Assembly: GCA_017427415.1 (NCBI GenBank)
Contig: JAFRSU010000076.1
Coordinates: forward strand, 1 to 64,000
DNA length: 64,000 nt
DNA from: Lachnospiraceae bacterium
Lineage (GTDB): Bacteria > Bacillota > Clostridia > Lachnospirales > Lachnospiraceae
Direction: 5' to 3'
The notes under the pieces were generated by a model. It worked only from the letters and a program-made list of their open reading frames with translations, was not told the DNA's origin and made no database searches. The first letter of the stretch is position 1. Each line of letters begins with the position of its first letter. Of the stretch, positions 42,862 through 54,668 are shown piece by piece. Made by a program: the position numbers and the translations under genes.

Positions 42862-44360
42862 AGATAAAACGGGTCACAAATAAAACATTTGTCCTTACCG
42901 CGACCATAGGAAGTATTATAATAATGGTCACGATCTTGTTCAATACCATATGGTCGGCAAAACAGACTCTTAATGCTACCGATGATGCGGTTTCGGCAGT
43001 CAGTTCGTTCTATCTTGAGGCAATGGCTGACCGCCGTGCCAAGACTGTCACCAATCTGATAAGCAATAACTTCATTCAGATGGAAAAGGCTCTGACGGTA
43101 TTTGCGGATGAAGGGATAGAGGATCAGGAACACTTAAGAAAAGTGATAGGAAGGATAAAGCAGCTGCTTTCACTTAACAGGCTGGCACTGGTGGATGAGG
43201 ATGATATCGTATATACGCAGTATACCACCTACACAGGAGGAAGCCGTTATGACTTTTTGGCCGGAGATAAGCTTAAGGACAGAGTGATAAGCACGGTATA
43301 TCAGTACGGATCATCGACGCAGCTGTGTCTGGTCATACCTGCAGACAGCCTTAAAATGATGGGCAAAAACTTTAAGGCTTGTTTCGTACAGATAGATATC
43401 AGAGATATTGTTAACCTGCTCGCTTTTGAGGAACAGGGCAGAACCGATTTCGGCATATATTCGAAGAACGGTGAAAATCTTTCGGATACCGGGCTTGGCG
43501 AAGTAATATCCGAACAAAATATATTGGATGCTACAAAGAGTGTTCTCTCAGACGATAAATGGGAAGAACTGTACGGTAATTTTGAAGCAGAAAAAGCAGG
43601 CAACCTGACATTTGAGCATGATGGGGCTGAAGAAACTCTCTATCATGTTCCCATACCGGGAACAGGCTGGCAGATGGTCGTTCTGATCCGTGAGAGTATC
43701 ATCCACGACCAGATCAGGGGAATAAGCGAGCAGACACTTTCATTCGGTATAAGACAGATCGTATTTACTTTGGTAGCCGTGATCGTGTTTGCGGTCATAT
43801 TACTTTTGATGCTCAGAAGAATATCGGCTATGCAGCTTGAGGCAGAGAAGGAGAAAGGCAGAAGCTTCTTAAGCATGGCTAATACGGATTCACTTACCGG
43901 ACTAAGAAATAAACATGCATTTTCGGGATATGAGGCTACACTTGATGAAAATATACGCAATAAATCAATAAAGAATATCGCGGTCTTAGTCTGTGATATC
44001 AACGGACTTAAGCATGTAAACGATACACTCGGACATGATGCCGGGGATCAGCTTATAAAAGATGCAAGCGTAATGCTGTGCGAGTATTTCAGGCATGGTG
44101 CGGTATTCAGGACCGGCGGCGACGAATTTGTCGTAGTACTGCAGGGAAGAGGATTTGATACTAAGGATGAAGTAATAAATGAGTTTAACCGAAAGGTAGA
44201 AGGCAACATCGCTACAGGAGATGTGGTTGTTTCGATCGGATGCTCTACGTTAAAGGACGGAGACGAGCAGCTTAAGGATATATTCAAGCGTGCCGACCAG
44301 CTTATGTATGAGCGTAAGAAAGAACTGAAAGGAATGGGAGCAAAAACCAGGGATACATGA
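42858..44360 (+). CDS. Membrane GGDEF diguanylate cyclase with extracellular sensor
   Basis: A 500-aa protein: membrane helix near residues 10-30, an extracellular dCache-like region (about 35-285), a second helix (about 295-315), and a GGDEF domain from about 345. The active site RTGGDEF is near residue 419, preceded by DTDSLTGLRN-type TDSLTGLRNKHAF and DINGLKHVNDTLGHDAGD. All c-di-GMP synthesis residues appear intact. A typical RxxD inhibitory site is not obvious. Its gene overlaps that of the sugar-binding protein, so the pair is likely one signalling unit. Confidence 0.88.
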   Translation: MKIKRVTNKTFVLTATIGSIIIMVTILFNTIWSAKQTLNATDDAVSAVSSFYLEAMADRRAKTVTNLISNNFIQMEKALTVFADEGIEDQEHLRKVIGRIKQLLSLNRLALVDEDDIVYTQYTTYTGGSRYDFLAGDKLKDRVISTVYQYGSSTQLCLVIPADSLKMMGKNFKACFVQIDIRDIVNLLAFEEQGRTDFGIYSKNGENLSDTGLGEVISEQNILDATKSVLSDDKWEELYGNFEAEKAGNLTFEHDGAEETLYHVPIPGTGWQMVVLIRESIIHDQIRGISEQTLSFGIRQIVFTLVAVIVFAVILLLMLRRISAMQLEAEKEKGRSFLSMANTDSLTGLRNKHAFSGYEATLDENIRNKSIKNIAVLVCDINGLKHVNDTLGHDAGDQLIKDASVMLCEYFRHGAVFRTGGDEFVVVLQGRGFDTKDEVINEFNRKVEGNIATGDVVVSIGCSTLKDGDEQLKDIFKRADQLMYERKKELKGMGAKTRDT

Positions 44361-44383
44361 AAAAATTTTTATTATCTTAGTCA

Positions 44384-44703
44384 ATGTATTCATTTGTTCC
44401 GATACCCGTGTCCGATGACGGTGCATACTTCATTGATATGCCGAATCTGCAGTTCTCCGTAAACAAGGACAGCAAGAACCTCGACATGGCCAACGAGTTT
44501 ATGCGGTTTTTGATCTCATCGGAGGAGCTTAACAGGATGGCGCAGAAAAAAGAACTTGTGTCTCCGACAAAGGATCTGTCTTTTAACAGCATGTATGCTG
44601 CGTTTGGAAAAATACCGGAATCAGACAGGCTGTTTACAAAGTCGGGACCGGTGAGATGTCCATAGATGAGGATATTGCCGGTTTTGGAAAGTTTACACAA
44701 TAA
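44384..44703 (+). pseudogene. Frameshifted C-terminal remnant of a sugar-binding protein
   Basis: The frame from 44384 reads PIPVSDDGAYFID, then LQFSVNKDSKNLDMANEFM and FLISSEELNRMAQKK, the C-terminal part of a family 1 extracellular solute-binding protein. It stops at 44663-44665, but a different frame from 44647 continues TGEMSIDEDIAGFGKFTQ to a stop at 44701-44703, as expected for the natural end. The 5' three quarters are missing. It is a dead gene with at least one frameshift. Confidence 0.7.
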
Positions 44704-44750
44704 TATAGAAGGTATCAGACAGACCGGAGACGGTAACGGGGGTTTTATGT

Positions 44751-46385
44751 ATGGATAAAGAAGTGTTAATGAAGTTTTACCAGGAGAATATGTATGGAAT
44801 GAGGCGGGATGGGGAGAATGTCACCTATGAGCTTTTAGGTCCGGATCTCGCAGCCATGCAAAAGCGGAGTATGCCGCGGAATCCTTTTGAGGTAGTCGGC
44901 GGTGAGCTTGTAAAGATAAAGGTTGAAAAAGACGGGCGTAGCACGGAGTTTATAGTACATGCGTATGTACCGGAAAAAAGGAGTGCCGAAAAATATCCGT
45001 CAGGGTCACCTTTTATCATATGCATGCATCCGATAATGCCGAAGGATTATGCCTTAGAACATGGATATGCCGTATTTTTCCTTGAGAGCACCAAGGTGGC
45101 TTCAGACGATACAGAGCATAAGGGAGCTTTTTATGACATATACCCTTACGGTGAAAGCGGGGATGAACAGACAGGTGCTCTTGCAGCATGGGGCTGGGGT
45201 GCATCAAAGGTGCTTGATGCCGTATACGTAGGACTTGATAAGGAGTTTAACCTTGATGCAGCCGCATCCATGGTCACAGGCGTATCGAGATGGGGAAAGG
45301 CTACTGCCGTATGCGGAGCGTATGATGAAAGATTCAAAATGGTCATCCCTTCGTGCTCGGGAGCGGGCGGACTGGCTCTTTACAACTTTTTCTCCGAAGG
45401 GAAAACATATGACTTAAGAAAAGCGGGAGGTCCTGCGGAATATACTTACGGGAAGAATGAACCGCTTTCATGCCTGCAGTCCGATGCAGAGAGAGGATGG
45501 TTTAATGATAAGTTCCTTGAGTATAAAGAGGCTTCGGATATACCGTACGATCAGGAAGGACTTATTTCGCTTTGCTGCGCAGAGGACAGATTTTATTTTG
45601 TGATAGCTTCTTATACGGGAGAGGACTGGGTAAATGCACCCTCTATGTGGGAATGCTGCAAACGTGCCTTAAAAGTATATGAAGAAAAAGGATTGAAGGA
45701 TAATTTCGCCATACATTTCCATAAGGAAGGCCATGCAGTTATACAGGAAGATATGGAACTTATAGTTTCCTATTTTAATCATATGTATTACGGATGGGAT
45801 ACCGGGATAGATATGGGTGCCTTGCATACGACCTTATTTGAAGGGCAGGAAGACGGCAATGCCGAGATACTGCGGCTGCGACCTTATAAAAAGGAAGATA
45901 GCCGTGCTATAGCTTCCTGGCTTAGGGATGAGGATATATTCTTAAAATGGGGCGGAGAGAGATTTGACGGATTCCCTGTAAGTGCGGAGGATATAGATGA
46001 GAAATACAGTAATTTAAACGGTGACTGTGAAGAATATGATAATTTCTACCCGCAGGTAGCTTTTGGAAATGACGGGGCTGTCGGCAGCTTTATCATGAGA
46101 TATGTAGGCGGCGATCACAATACTATACGTTTCGGATGGGTCATCGTTGATGACCAAAAACGCGGAAAAGGATACGGGAAGAGAATGCTTGAACTCGGTC
46201 TTAAATATGCATTTAATATATTGAAGGCAAAGAAAGTAACGATAGGCGTTTTTGAAAGCAACACTCCTGCGTATGAATGCTATAAATCTTTGGGATTTAA
46301 GGAGGCAGAGAATAAAGAGCCGGAGGTAAGGGATATAAACGGCAGGAAATGGAAACAGATAGAGATGTACAGGCTGCCTGACTGA
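44751..46385 (+). CDS. CE15-like glucuronoyl esterase fused to a GNAT domain
   Basis: A 544-aa two-domain protein. Residues 1-360 are an alpha/beta hydrolase like family CE15 glucuronoyl esterases, which split ester links between lignin and glucuronoxylan: VTGVSRWGKA holds nucleophile S179 and the conserved R180, GAYDERFKMVIPSCSGAGG follows, and H328 in KEGHAV is the likely catalytic His. Residues 370-544 are a GNAT acetyltransferase (LRLRPYKKEDSR, DDQKRGKGYGKRML acetyl-CoA loop, NTPAYECYKSLGF). No signal peptide is present, so it is cytoplasmic, unlike known CE15 enzymes. Ribosome site GGGGG is modest. Confidence 0.78.
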   Translation: MDKEVLMKFYQENMYGMRRDGENVTYELLGPDLAAMQKRSMPRNPFEVVGGELVKIKVEKDGRSTEFIVHAYVPEKRSAEKYPSGSPFIICMHPIMPKDYALEHGYAVFFLESTKVASDDTEHKGAFYDIYPYGESGDEQTGALAAWGWGASKVLDAVYVGLDKEFNLDAAASMVTGVSRWGKATAVCGAYDERFKMVIPSCSGAGGLALYNFFSEGKTYDLRKAGGPAEYTYGKNEPLSCLQSDAERGWFNDKFLEYKEASDIPYDQEGLISLCCAEDRFYFVIASYTGEDWVNAPSMWECCKRALKVYEEKGLKDNFAIHFHKEGHAVIQEDMELIVSYFNHMYYGWDTGIDMGALHTTLFEGQEDGNAEILRLRPYKKEDSRAIASWLRDEDIFLKWGGERFDGFPVSAEDIDEKYSNLNGDCEEYDNFYPQVAFGNDGAVGSFIMRYVGGDHNTIRFGWVIVDDQKRGKGYGKRMLELGLKYAFNILKAKKVTIGVFESNTPAYECYKSLGFKEAENKEPEVRDINGRKWKQIEMYRLPD

Positions 46386-46443
46386 TATAAAGAGAAACGA
46401 TGAAGGCATCTTGGAAGTGACATTGACAATCTGATCGTATGAC

Positions 46444-46476
46444 CGGGAAGTCTTTAACTGACTTCCCGTTTTTTTA
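46444..46476 (+). terminator. Terminator before the heat-shock operon
   Basis: CGGGAAGTC (46444-46452) and GACTTCCCG (46460-46468) followed by eight Ts. Confidence 0.88.
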
Positions 46477-46511
46477 TTTTATTTGTTTAATAGAAATTTT
46501 ATAAAAAACTG

Positions 46512-46540
46512 TTGACAAAGGGATAATTTGGTGTTATCTT
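46512..46540 (+). promoter_or_regulatory. Promoter of the hrcA operon
   Basis: TTGACA (46512-46517), 17 nt, TATCTT (46535-46540). The CIRCE element follows 14 nt later, covering the transcription start. Confidence 0.75.
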
Positions 46541-46554
46541 ATAGCAAGAAGGTG

Positions 46555-46581
46555 TTAGCACTCTTTAAAGTTGAGTGCTAA
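46555..46581. promoter_or_regulatory. CIRCE operator
   Basis: TTAGCACTC-N9-GAGTGCTAA is a perfect match to the CIRCE consensus, the binding site of HrcA, which is encoded by the next gene. Confidence 0.97.
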
Positions 46582-46604
46582 TAAATGAAAGAGAGGGTGC
46601 GGAT

Positions 46605-47642
46605 ATGGATCTTGATGACAGAAAACTAAAGATACTTCAGGCTATTATTAAGAACTATCTCGAGACGGGTGAGCCGGTCGGTTCAAGAACCATATCGAAG
46701 TACACCGATCTTAACTTAAGCTCAGCCACCATAAGAAATGAGATGGCGGACTTAGAGGAGCTCGGCTATATAGTACAGCCCCATACCTCAGCAGGACGTA
46801 TCCCTACCGATAAAGGCTACAGGCTTTATGTGGATACCATGATGCAGGAAAAGGTAGATGAGGTCAACAACATGCGTGATGACCTGCTCGAAAAAGCAGA
46901 CAGGATGGAAAACCTCTTACAGCAGGTAGCAAAGCTGCTCGCAGCCAATACCAATTATGCTACCATGGTTACCACACCCAAGTACCGCAGCAGAAAGATA
47001 AAGTTCATACAGCTCACCGATGTGGATGAATATCAGGTGCTTGCGGTCATAGTTCTTGAAGGCAATATAGTAAAGAACAGGATGTTCAGATCCGATGTGG
47101 CTTTAGTAAAGGAAGAGGTATTAAAGCTTAACCTTGCACTTAATACTTTCCTGCAGGGTCTCGATATAGAAGAGATAAACATAGGACTTGTACAGAAGCT
47201 TAAAAGCCAGGTGGGCGCATATCAGGAGCTGGTATCCGAGATACTTGATGCCATAGCCACAGCCATCCAGGAAGAGGGCGACATAAGGGTATATACCAGC
47301 GGTGCCACAAACATCCTAAAGTATCCGGAGCTCTCGGATATGAATAAAGCCCGCGACATACTTTCCACCTTGGAAAACAAAGAGGAGCTTACACAGTTCG
47401 TGGATGGCGGCGACATAAAGCCGGATGAGAAGCGCGGCATACAGGTTTATATAGGTGATGAAACAAAGGTTGATTCCATGAAGGACTGCTCCGTAGTCAC
47501 CGCAACCTATGAGATCGAAGAAGGTATATACGGTAAGGTAGGTATCATCGGTCCTAAGCGAATGGATTATGAAAGAGTAGTCGGAACGCTTCAGAACATG
47601 ATGGGACAGCTTGATGATATATTTAAAAACAACAAGCCGTAG
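46605..47642 (+). CDS. hrcA: Heat-inducible transcription repressor
   Basis: HrcA, 345 aa, binds CIRCE and shuts off class I heat-shock genes; GroE helps keep it active. The N-terminal winged helix (LDDRKLKILQAIIKNYLETG, EPVGSRTISK, SSATIRNEMADLEELGYI, QPHTSAGRIPTDKGYR as landmarks) is textbook. ATG 46605 is preferred to the earlier in-frame codon at 46575, which overlaps CIRCE. It leads hrcA-grpE-dnaK-dnaJ, and its own operator sits just upstream. Confidence 0.96.
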   Translation: MDLDDRKLKILQAIIKNYLETGEPVGSRTISKYTDLNLSSATIRNEMADLEELGYIVQPHTSAGRIPTDKGYRLYVDTMMQEKVDEVNNMRDDLLEKADRMENLLQQVAKLLAANTNYATMVTTPKYRSRKIKFIQLTDVDEYQVLAVIVLEGNIVKNRMFRSDVALVKEEVLKLNLALNTFLQGLDIEEINIGLVQKLKSQVGAYQELVSEILDAIATAIQEEGDIRVYTSGATNILKYPELSDMNKARDILSTLENKEELTQFVDGGDIKPDEKRGIQVYIGDETKVDSMKDCSVVTATYEIEEGIYGKVGIIGPKRMDYERVVGTLQNMMGQLDDIFKNNKP

Positions 47643-47693
47643 ATGACGTCAAAGAAGAGTAATTAACGTCCGTTATGAAAAGGATGTGATAAT

Positions 47694-48473
47694 ATGAAGA
47701 AAAAGAAAAAATTCTTAAATAAAAAGAAGGAGTTGAAAATGGCTGATATCAGGGAAAAGCTTCTGAAGGAATCCATGGAAGCGGCCAAAAAGAAGGCGGA
47801 AGCCAAAGAAGATGCTTCTGAGAAAGGCGCCGGTGAGATAAGTGCCGGAGAGGAAGCAGCGGAGCAGGCTGAAGAAAATGTAAAGGCTTCCGGAGCGGCG
47901 AAAAACAGCGAAGCTGCAGAAGAGGTTGAGAAAGCCGAAGGCACCGTAGAGGATGCAGCAGAAACAAATGAGGGTGAGGCCGGAGAGCTTCCACCTGACG
48001 ACGGGCCGACTTCAGTATTTATTAAGGGCGAGCACGACAAAAAGGACGAAAAGATTAAAGAACTGAACGACAGGCTGCTCAGAAACCTGGCAGAGTTTGA
48101 CAATTACAGAAAACGTACCGACAAGGAAAAATCCCAGATGTTTGAGATGGGTGCGAAGAGCATCATAGAAAAGATACTTCCCGCAATAGACAGCTTTGAG
48201 CTCGGACTTGCAGCCTTAAGCGAAGAGGACAGGGCTTCCGGAGTCGGACAGGGCATGGAAAAAATCTACAAACAGCTGATGACGATCTTAGAAGGTGCCG
48301 GAGTAAAACAGATAGAGGCTTTAGGAAAAGAGTTCGATCCGAATCTCCACAATGCGGTAATGCATGAGGAAAACGAGGAGTTCGGTGAAAATACAGTATC
48401 ACAGGAATTACAAAAGGGTTATATGTACAATGATTCGGTAATACGTCACAGTATGGTAAAGGTTGCCAACTAG
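47694..48473 (+). CDS. grpE: Nucleotide exchange factor GrpE
   Basis: GrpE, 259 aa, releases ADP from DnaK. Residues 16-100 are an acidic, Ala/Glu-rich disordered extension; then the long coiled coil (KIKELNDRLLRNLAEFDNYRKRTDKE) and the C-terminal beta domain with GVKQIEALGKEFDPNLHNAVMHEE, ending near VIRHSMVKVAN (landmarks). Two in-frame starts have ribosome sites: ATG 47694 (AAAGGATG) and ATG 47739 (AAGGAG); the second may be the main one, removing a Lys-rich 15-residue lead. Confidence 0.95.
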   Translation: MKKKKKFLNKKKELKMADIREKLLKESMEAAKKKAEAKEDASEKGAGEISAGEEAAEQAEENVKASGAAKNSEAAEEVEKAEGTVEDAAETNEGEAGELPPDDGPTSVFIKGEHDKKDEKIKELNDRLLRNLAEFDNYRKRTDKEKSQMFEMGAKSIIEKILPAIDSFELGLAALSEEDRASGVGQGMEKIYKQLMTILEGAGVKQIEALGKEFDPNLHNAVMHEENEEFGENTVSQELQKGYMYNDSVIRHSMVKVAN

Positions 48474-48534
48474 TACATAACACATCATTAATTTAAAATT
48501 GTAAAATATGGAGTGCCCTATAAGGGCAGGTTAG

Positions 48535-50490
<1,956 letters not shown>

Positions 50491-50529
50491 TGAATATCTT
50501 AAATATCCCTTAAATGAGTGCCATATTAC

Positions 50530-50587
50530 TTGAAGTGATAAAATATTGTGATATAATAATGGGGCGCGGTGTGAAAACACCCCGCCC
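50530..50587 (+). promoter_or_regulatory. Possible dnaJ promoter and hairpin in the dnaK-dnaJ gap
   Basis: TTGAAG (50530-50535), 16 nt, TATAAT (50552-50557) could give extra dnaJ transcription. GGGCGCGGTGT (50562-50572) then pairs with ACACCCCGCCC (50577-50587); without a T-tract it may be a processing or partial stop site. Confidence 0.4.
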
Positions 50588-50693
50588 TAATACAGATTAT
50601 AAAGATGAATGACCGCTTTTGGTTTAGCGGACATGGATGAGGCGGCAGATAACCTGTTTATCGTATTTAAACCGGCTTCATCAGAGGAGAGAC

Positions 50694-51836
50694 ATGGCAG
50701 ATAAGAGAGATTACTATGAGGTGCTTGGAGTATCTAAGGATGCAAGTGCTGAAGAAATTAAAAAAGCATACAGACAGCTCGGTAAAAAGTACCATCCGGA
50801 CGTAAATCCCGGCGATAAGGAAGCCGAGGAAAAGTTCAAAGAGGTAGGAGAGGCTTATGCGGTTCTTAGCGACCCCGATAAGCGCCGCCAGTACGATCAG
50901 TACGGGCACGCTGCATTTGAGAACGGCGGTGCCGGCGGCATGGACTTCAGTTCCATGGACTTCTCAAGTATGTTCGGAGATCTGTTCGGAGGACTCGGAG
51001 GTATATTCGGCGATTTATTCGGCGGTGGCGGCAGCCGTTCAGGCGGTCCCCAGCGCGGAGCCAATACAAGAGTCAGAGTACGCATAACCTTCGATGAGGC
51101 TATGAAGGGCGTCGAAAAAGAAATAGAAGTAACATTAAAGGAACAATGTGAGACATGTAACGGTACAGGCGCAAAGCCAGGGTCTAAGGTTGAGACCTGT
51201 ACACAGTGCGGCGGCAAAGGCCAGGTAGCATATACCCGCCAGTCACTGTTCGGCATGACACAGAGCATTCAGGCCTGTCCTCAGTGCCGCGGTACAGGTA
51301 AGATCATTAAGGAAAAGTGCAGCGCCTGCTTAGGAAACGGATATATATCGAGAAAGAAGAAACTTTCGGTATCCATCCCTGCCGGTATCGATTCCGGTCA
51401 GTGTATAAGACTTGCAGGTAAGGGCGAACCCGGAGCCAATGGCGGCGGATACGGAGATATGCTCGTTGAAGTGGATGTGAGCGATCATCCTACATTCCAG
51501 CGTGAGGGCATGAATATCTACTCAAACGCATACATGAGCTTTGCACAGGCTGCGTTAGGCGGAGACGTAAGGATACCTACCATCGACGGAGACGTGATCT
51601 ATGAGGTAAAGCCGGGCACACAGACCGATACAAGGATCAGACTGAGAGGAAAGGGTGTTCCGTCTGTTAGGGATAAGTCCTATAGGGGAGACCACTATGT
51701 AAATCTTGTGGTACAGGTTCCTACAAAGCTTAATTCCGAGCAGAAGGAGCTTTTAAAGAAATTTGATGAGTCTTATTCGGGAAAGAAAACCGAAGAAGGC
51801 ACTGAGAAGAAAAAGAAGGGTTTTTTCAGTAAATGA
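50694..51836 (+). CDS. dnaJ: Hsp40 co-chaperone DnaJ
   Basis: DnaJ, 380 aa. J domain with [20 protein letters not shown] and HPD (residues 33-35), a Gly/Phe-rich region with repeated GGLGG, four CxxCxGxG zinc motifs ([32 protein letters not shown]), and the C-terminal substrate-binding part. ATG 50694 has AGAGGAGA upstream; the frame is open 19 codons earlier. Its stop overlaps the next gene by 4 nt, which ties that GTPase gene to the heat-shock operon. Confidence 0.98.
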   Translation: MADKRDYYEVLGVSKDASAEEIKKAYRQLGKKYHPDVNPGDKEAEEKFKEVGEAYAVLSDPDKRRQYDQYGHAAFENGGAGGMDFSSMDFSSMFGDLFGGLGGIFGDLFGGGGSRSGGPQRGANTRVRVRITFDEAMKGVEKEIEVTLKEQCETCNGTGAKPGSKVETCTQCGGKGQVAYTRQSLFGMTQSIQACPQCRGTGKIIKEKCSACLGNGYISRKKKLSVSIPAGIDSGQCIRLAGKGEPGANGGGYGDMLVEVDVSDHPTFQREGMNIYSNAYMSFAQAALGGDVRIPTIDGDVIYEVKPGTQTDTRIRLRGKGVPSVRDKSYRGDHYVNLVVQVPTKLNSEQKELLKKFDESYSGKKTEEGTEKKKKGFFSK

Positions 51837-54559
51837 AAAGATTAGTGATCGGTATTCTGGCACATGTGGATGCCGGAAAGACCACTCTATCGGATAATAT
51901 TCTGTATCTTAGCAAATCTATAAGAAAGCCGGGAAGGGTCGATAAAAAAGACTCCTTCCTGGATAGTTATGCCTTAGAGAGAGAAAGAGGCATTACCATA
52001 TTTTCAAAACAGGCTGTTTTTGAATATGGTAATGCCTCTTTTACGTTGCTGGATACGCCGGGGCATGTGGATTTTTCTACCGAGATGGAAAGGACTCTTT
52101 CGGTGCTTGATGCGGCCGTACTGGTGATAAGCGGACCTGAGGGCATACAGGCACATACGAGGACATTATGGAAGCTGCTTAACATATATGATATCCCGGT
52201 ATTTGTCTTCGTCAACAAAATGGACAGGGAGACGGCCATAAAGGGGAACATCGGGGCTTCATTAAAGAAGGAACTTTCATCCGGGTGCATAGAATTTACC
52301 GGGATGATTTCAGAAGGCAGCTCTAATGCTGAAAGACGGGCAGTCTTAGAGGAGATCTCACTTTGTGACGAAGAAGTGCTCGAATCGTTTTTAGAAAAGG
52401 GAAATATAGAAGATGAAGAGATCGCCTCTCTTATCGTGGAACGCAAGCTTTTCCCGGTGATATACGGCTCGGCGCTTAAACAGGAAGGTGTGGAAGAACT
52501 GATCGCGGTCATGAGCAGATTCTTACCGGAAATCTTATACGAAGAGAGATTTGCCGCCAGAGTATATAAGGTTGGAAGGGATGCATCCGGGAAACGCATC
52601 ACCTATATGAAACTGACCGGCGGCAGGCTTAATACCCGCGAACAGGTGTCATATACTGCGGGCGGGGAAGAGATATGTGAGAAGATAAATGAGATCAGGC
52701 TGTATAACGGCGACAGATATGAGAATCTTGACAGTGCCATATCAGGCATGGTCGTGGGAGTTACGGGGCTTAGCAGTATAGAAGCAGGAAGTGTCTTGGG
52801 GGATGAGGAAGCCTTGCCCGCTAAAAACATCATGCCGGTACTAAGATACAAGGTGGCCGAAAAGGATATATCAAGACTGAGGCTGCTTTTTCCGAAATTC
52901 CGTGAATTAGAGGAAGAGGAACCCGAACTCCATGTCATGTGGAATGACGAGACAAAAGAGCTGGAGATCAACGTTATGGGTGAGATCCAGCTTGAGATAT
53001 TAAAAAGCAGATTTGCCGAACGGTTTAATGAGAGTGTGGAGTTTGACAGAGGCAGTATCATCTACAGGGAGACTGTGACCGCTCCTGTGCTGGGTATCGG
53101 GCATTATGAACCGTTGCGCCATTATGCGGAGGTACAGCTTGTGATCGAGCCCGGACCTAAAGGCTCGGGGATATCCTTTAAATCCGACTGTACTACATCG
53201 GAACTTGATACAAACTGGCAGCGTCTTATCATGACTCATGTGTATGAAAAAGAACACAGGGGGTGTCTTATAGGTGCTCCGTTAGATGATGTGATGATCA
53301 CTTTGATAGCGGGACGTGCTCATTTAAAACATACCGAAGGCGGTGATTTCCGGCAGGCGACGTACAGGGCTATAAGACAGGGGCTTATGAAGGCTGCGGC
53401 ATCGGGAAATGCACGCATACTTGAGCCTTACTATGAATTTACTTTAGAGGTTCCGTCAGCTTACGTAGGAAGAGCCATGACCGACATCGACCGTAAATTT
53501 GGAAAGATCACGGGACATTTTGAGGGACTGTCAGATGGAATGGCGGTACTTACGGGAACAGCTCCCGTATCTGAGATGATGGGATATTCAAATGATGTGA
53601 CGGCATATACCGGCGGCCTTGGAAGTTTCTTTTGCACCTTTTCGGGATTTTTCGAATGCCATAATGAGGAAGAGGTTATCTTAGGGGCACATTATAATCC
53701 CGAAACAGATATGAGAAATCCCGTATACTCCGTATTCTGTGCACACGGGGCAGGATTCCCTGTGGAATGGAATGAGGTGGATAAGTATAAGCATCTCGAT
53801 GTAAAATTTAATCCCGGAAACAGCACTGCGGGGAAGAAATGGGAGGCAGTGACCGTAGAAAAGCAGACCGGTATCCGGGATGTAAGGACTACTTCCGGTA
53901 CAGACAGTTTCGTATCGGTAGAAGAGGTCGACAGCATACTTGAACGCACATACTTTGCAAACAGAAAGCATGAGTACAAAAATCCGTTCAGAAAACACAA
54001 AGAAAAGAATGTGGCGGCAAATACAGGGACTTCAGGCTCTTTAGGAGCGAAGGCTGTAAGAGAAGAGTTCCCCAAGTACCTTTTAGTGGACGGATACAAT
54101 ATCATATTTGCCTGGGAAGAGCTTAAAGAACTTGCGGCAGCAAATCTTGACGCCGCCCGTGACAGGCTGAACGAGATATTATGCAATTACAGGGCTCTTT
54201 GTGACAGTGAGATCATAGTTGTCTATGATGCTTACCGGGTGCAGGGTCATCCGACGGAGTATCTGAAATTCAATAACATAAACATAGTGTTCACAAAAGA
54301 AGCCGAAACCGCAGACAGGTTTATAGAGCGGTTTGCACACGAAAATGCCTCAAAATACAGGGTTACCGTGGCTACAAGCGACGGACTCGAGCAGATAATA
54401 ATACGGGGGCAGGGTGCATTGCTTATGACCGCCATGGATTTTTATGCCGAAGTGGAGAACAGGACCAGAAGTTTAAGGGAAAGATTTTTATCGGAAAATA
54501 ATACCAAAAAAATCACTTCTTCTTTAGCAATAATTGGGCATTTTGATACAACAAAATGA
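51833..54559 (+). CDS. Tet(M)-like translational GTPase fused to a Rae1/YacP NYN domain
   Basis: A 908-aa ribosome-directed protein. Residues 1-640 match EF-G-like ribosome protection proteins: [16 protein letters not shown] (G1), RERGITIFS (switch I), DTPGHVDF (G3), NKMD (G4), and EF-G domains II-V, including [17 protein letters not shown]. After a basic linker, residues 748-908 form a NYN nuclease domain: [57 protein letters not shown]. These match Rae1 (YacP), the Bacillus endonuclease that cuts mRNA in the ribosomal A site. The fusion suggests a GTP-driven factor that places a nuclease on the ribosome. A simple tetracycline-resistance role is unlikely to be the whole story. Confidence 0.87.
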   Translation: MKRLVIGILAHVDAGKTTLSDNILYLSKSIRKPGRVDKKDSFLDSYALERERGITIFSKQAVFEYGNASFTLLDTPGHVDFSTEMERTLSVLDAAVLVISGPEGIQAHTRTLWKLLNIYDIPVFVFVNKMDRETAIKGNIGASLKKELSSGCIEFTGMISEGSSNAERRAVLEEISLCDEEVLESFLEKGNIEDEEIASLIVERKLFPVIYGSALKQEGVEELIAVMSRFLPEILYEERFAARVYKVGRDASGKRITYMKLTGGRLNTREQVSYTAGGEEICEKINEIRLYNGDRYENLDSAISGMVVGVTGLSSIEAGSVLGDEEALPAKNIMPVLRYKVAEKDISRLRLLFPKFRELEEEEPELHVMWNDETKELEINVMGEIQLEILKSRFAERFNESVEFDRGSIIYRETVTAPVLGIGHYEPLRHYAEVQLVIEPGPKGSGISFKSDCTTSELDTNWQRLIMTHVYEKEHRGCLIGAPLDDVMITLIAGRAHLKHTEGGDFRQATYRAIRQGLMKAAASGNARILEPYYEFTLEVPSAYVGRAMTDIDRKFGKITGHFEGLSDGMAVLTGTAPVSEMMGYSNDVTAYTGGLGSFFCTFSGFFECHNEEEVILGAHYNPETDMRNPVYSVFCAHGAGFPVEWNEVDKYKHLDVKFNPGNSTAGKKWEAVTVEKQTGIRDVRTTSGTDSFVSVEEVDSILERTYFANRKHEYKNPFRKHKEKNVAANTGTSGSLGAKAVREEFPKYLLVDGYNIIFAWEELKELAAANLDAARDRLNEILCNYRALCDSEIIVVYDAYRVQGHPTEYLKFNNINIVFTKEAETADRFIERFAHENASKYRVTVATSDGLEQIIIRGQGALLMTAMDFYAEVENRTRSLRERFLSENNTKKITSSLAIIGHFDTTK

Positions 54560-54568
54560 ATAGAGTAA

Positions 54569-54592
54569 AATCACATATTGTGATATTATTTT
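54569..54592 (+). terminator. Weak hairpin after the GTPase-NYN gene
   Basis: ATCACA/TGTGAT with a 3-nt loop, flanked by AAA and ATTATTTT. The stem is short and A/T-rich. Confidence 0.35.
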
Positions 54593-54668
54593 AAATGTTT
54601 GCGGCAAGACATGCATAAAACAAATATAAATGGGAACGGAAGATACAGGCTCCCATAGAGGTGAATAA

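Noticed and set aside
51833..54559. Acquired tetracycline resistance gene
   Set aside because: It is co-translated with dnaJ, has host-like codon use, no mobile elements nearby, and an extra NYN domain. A housekeeping or stress role is more likely.
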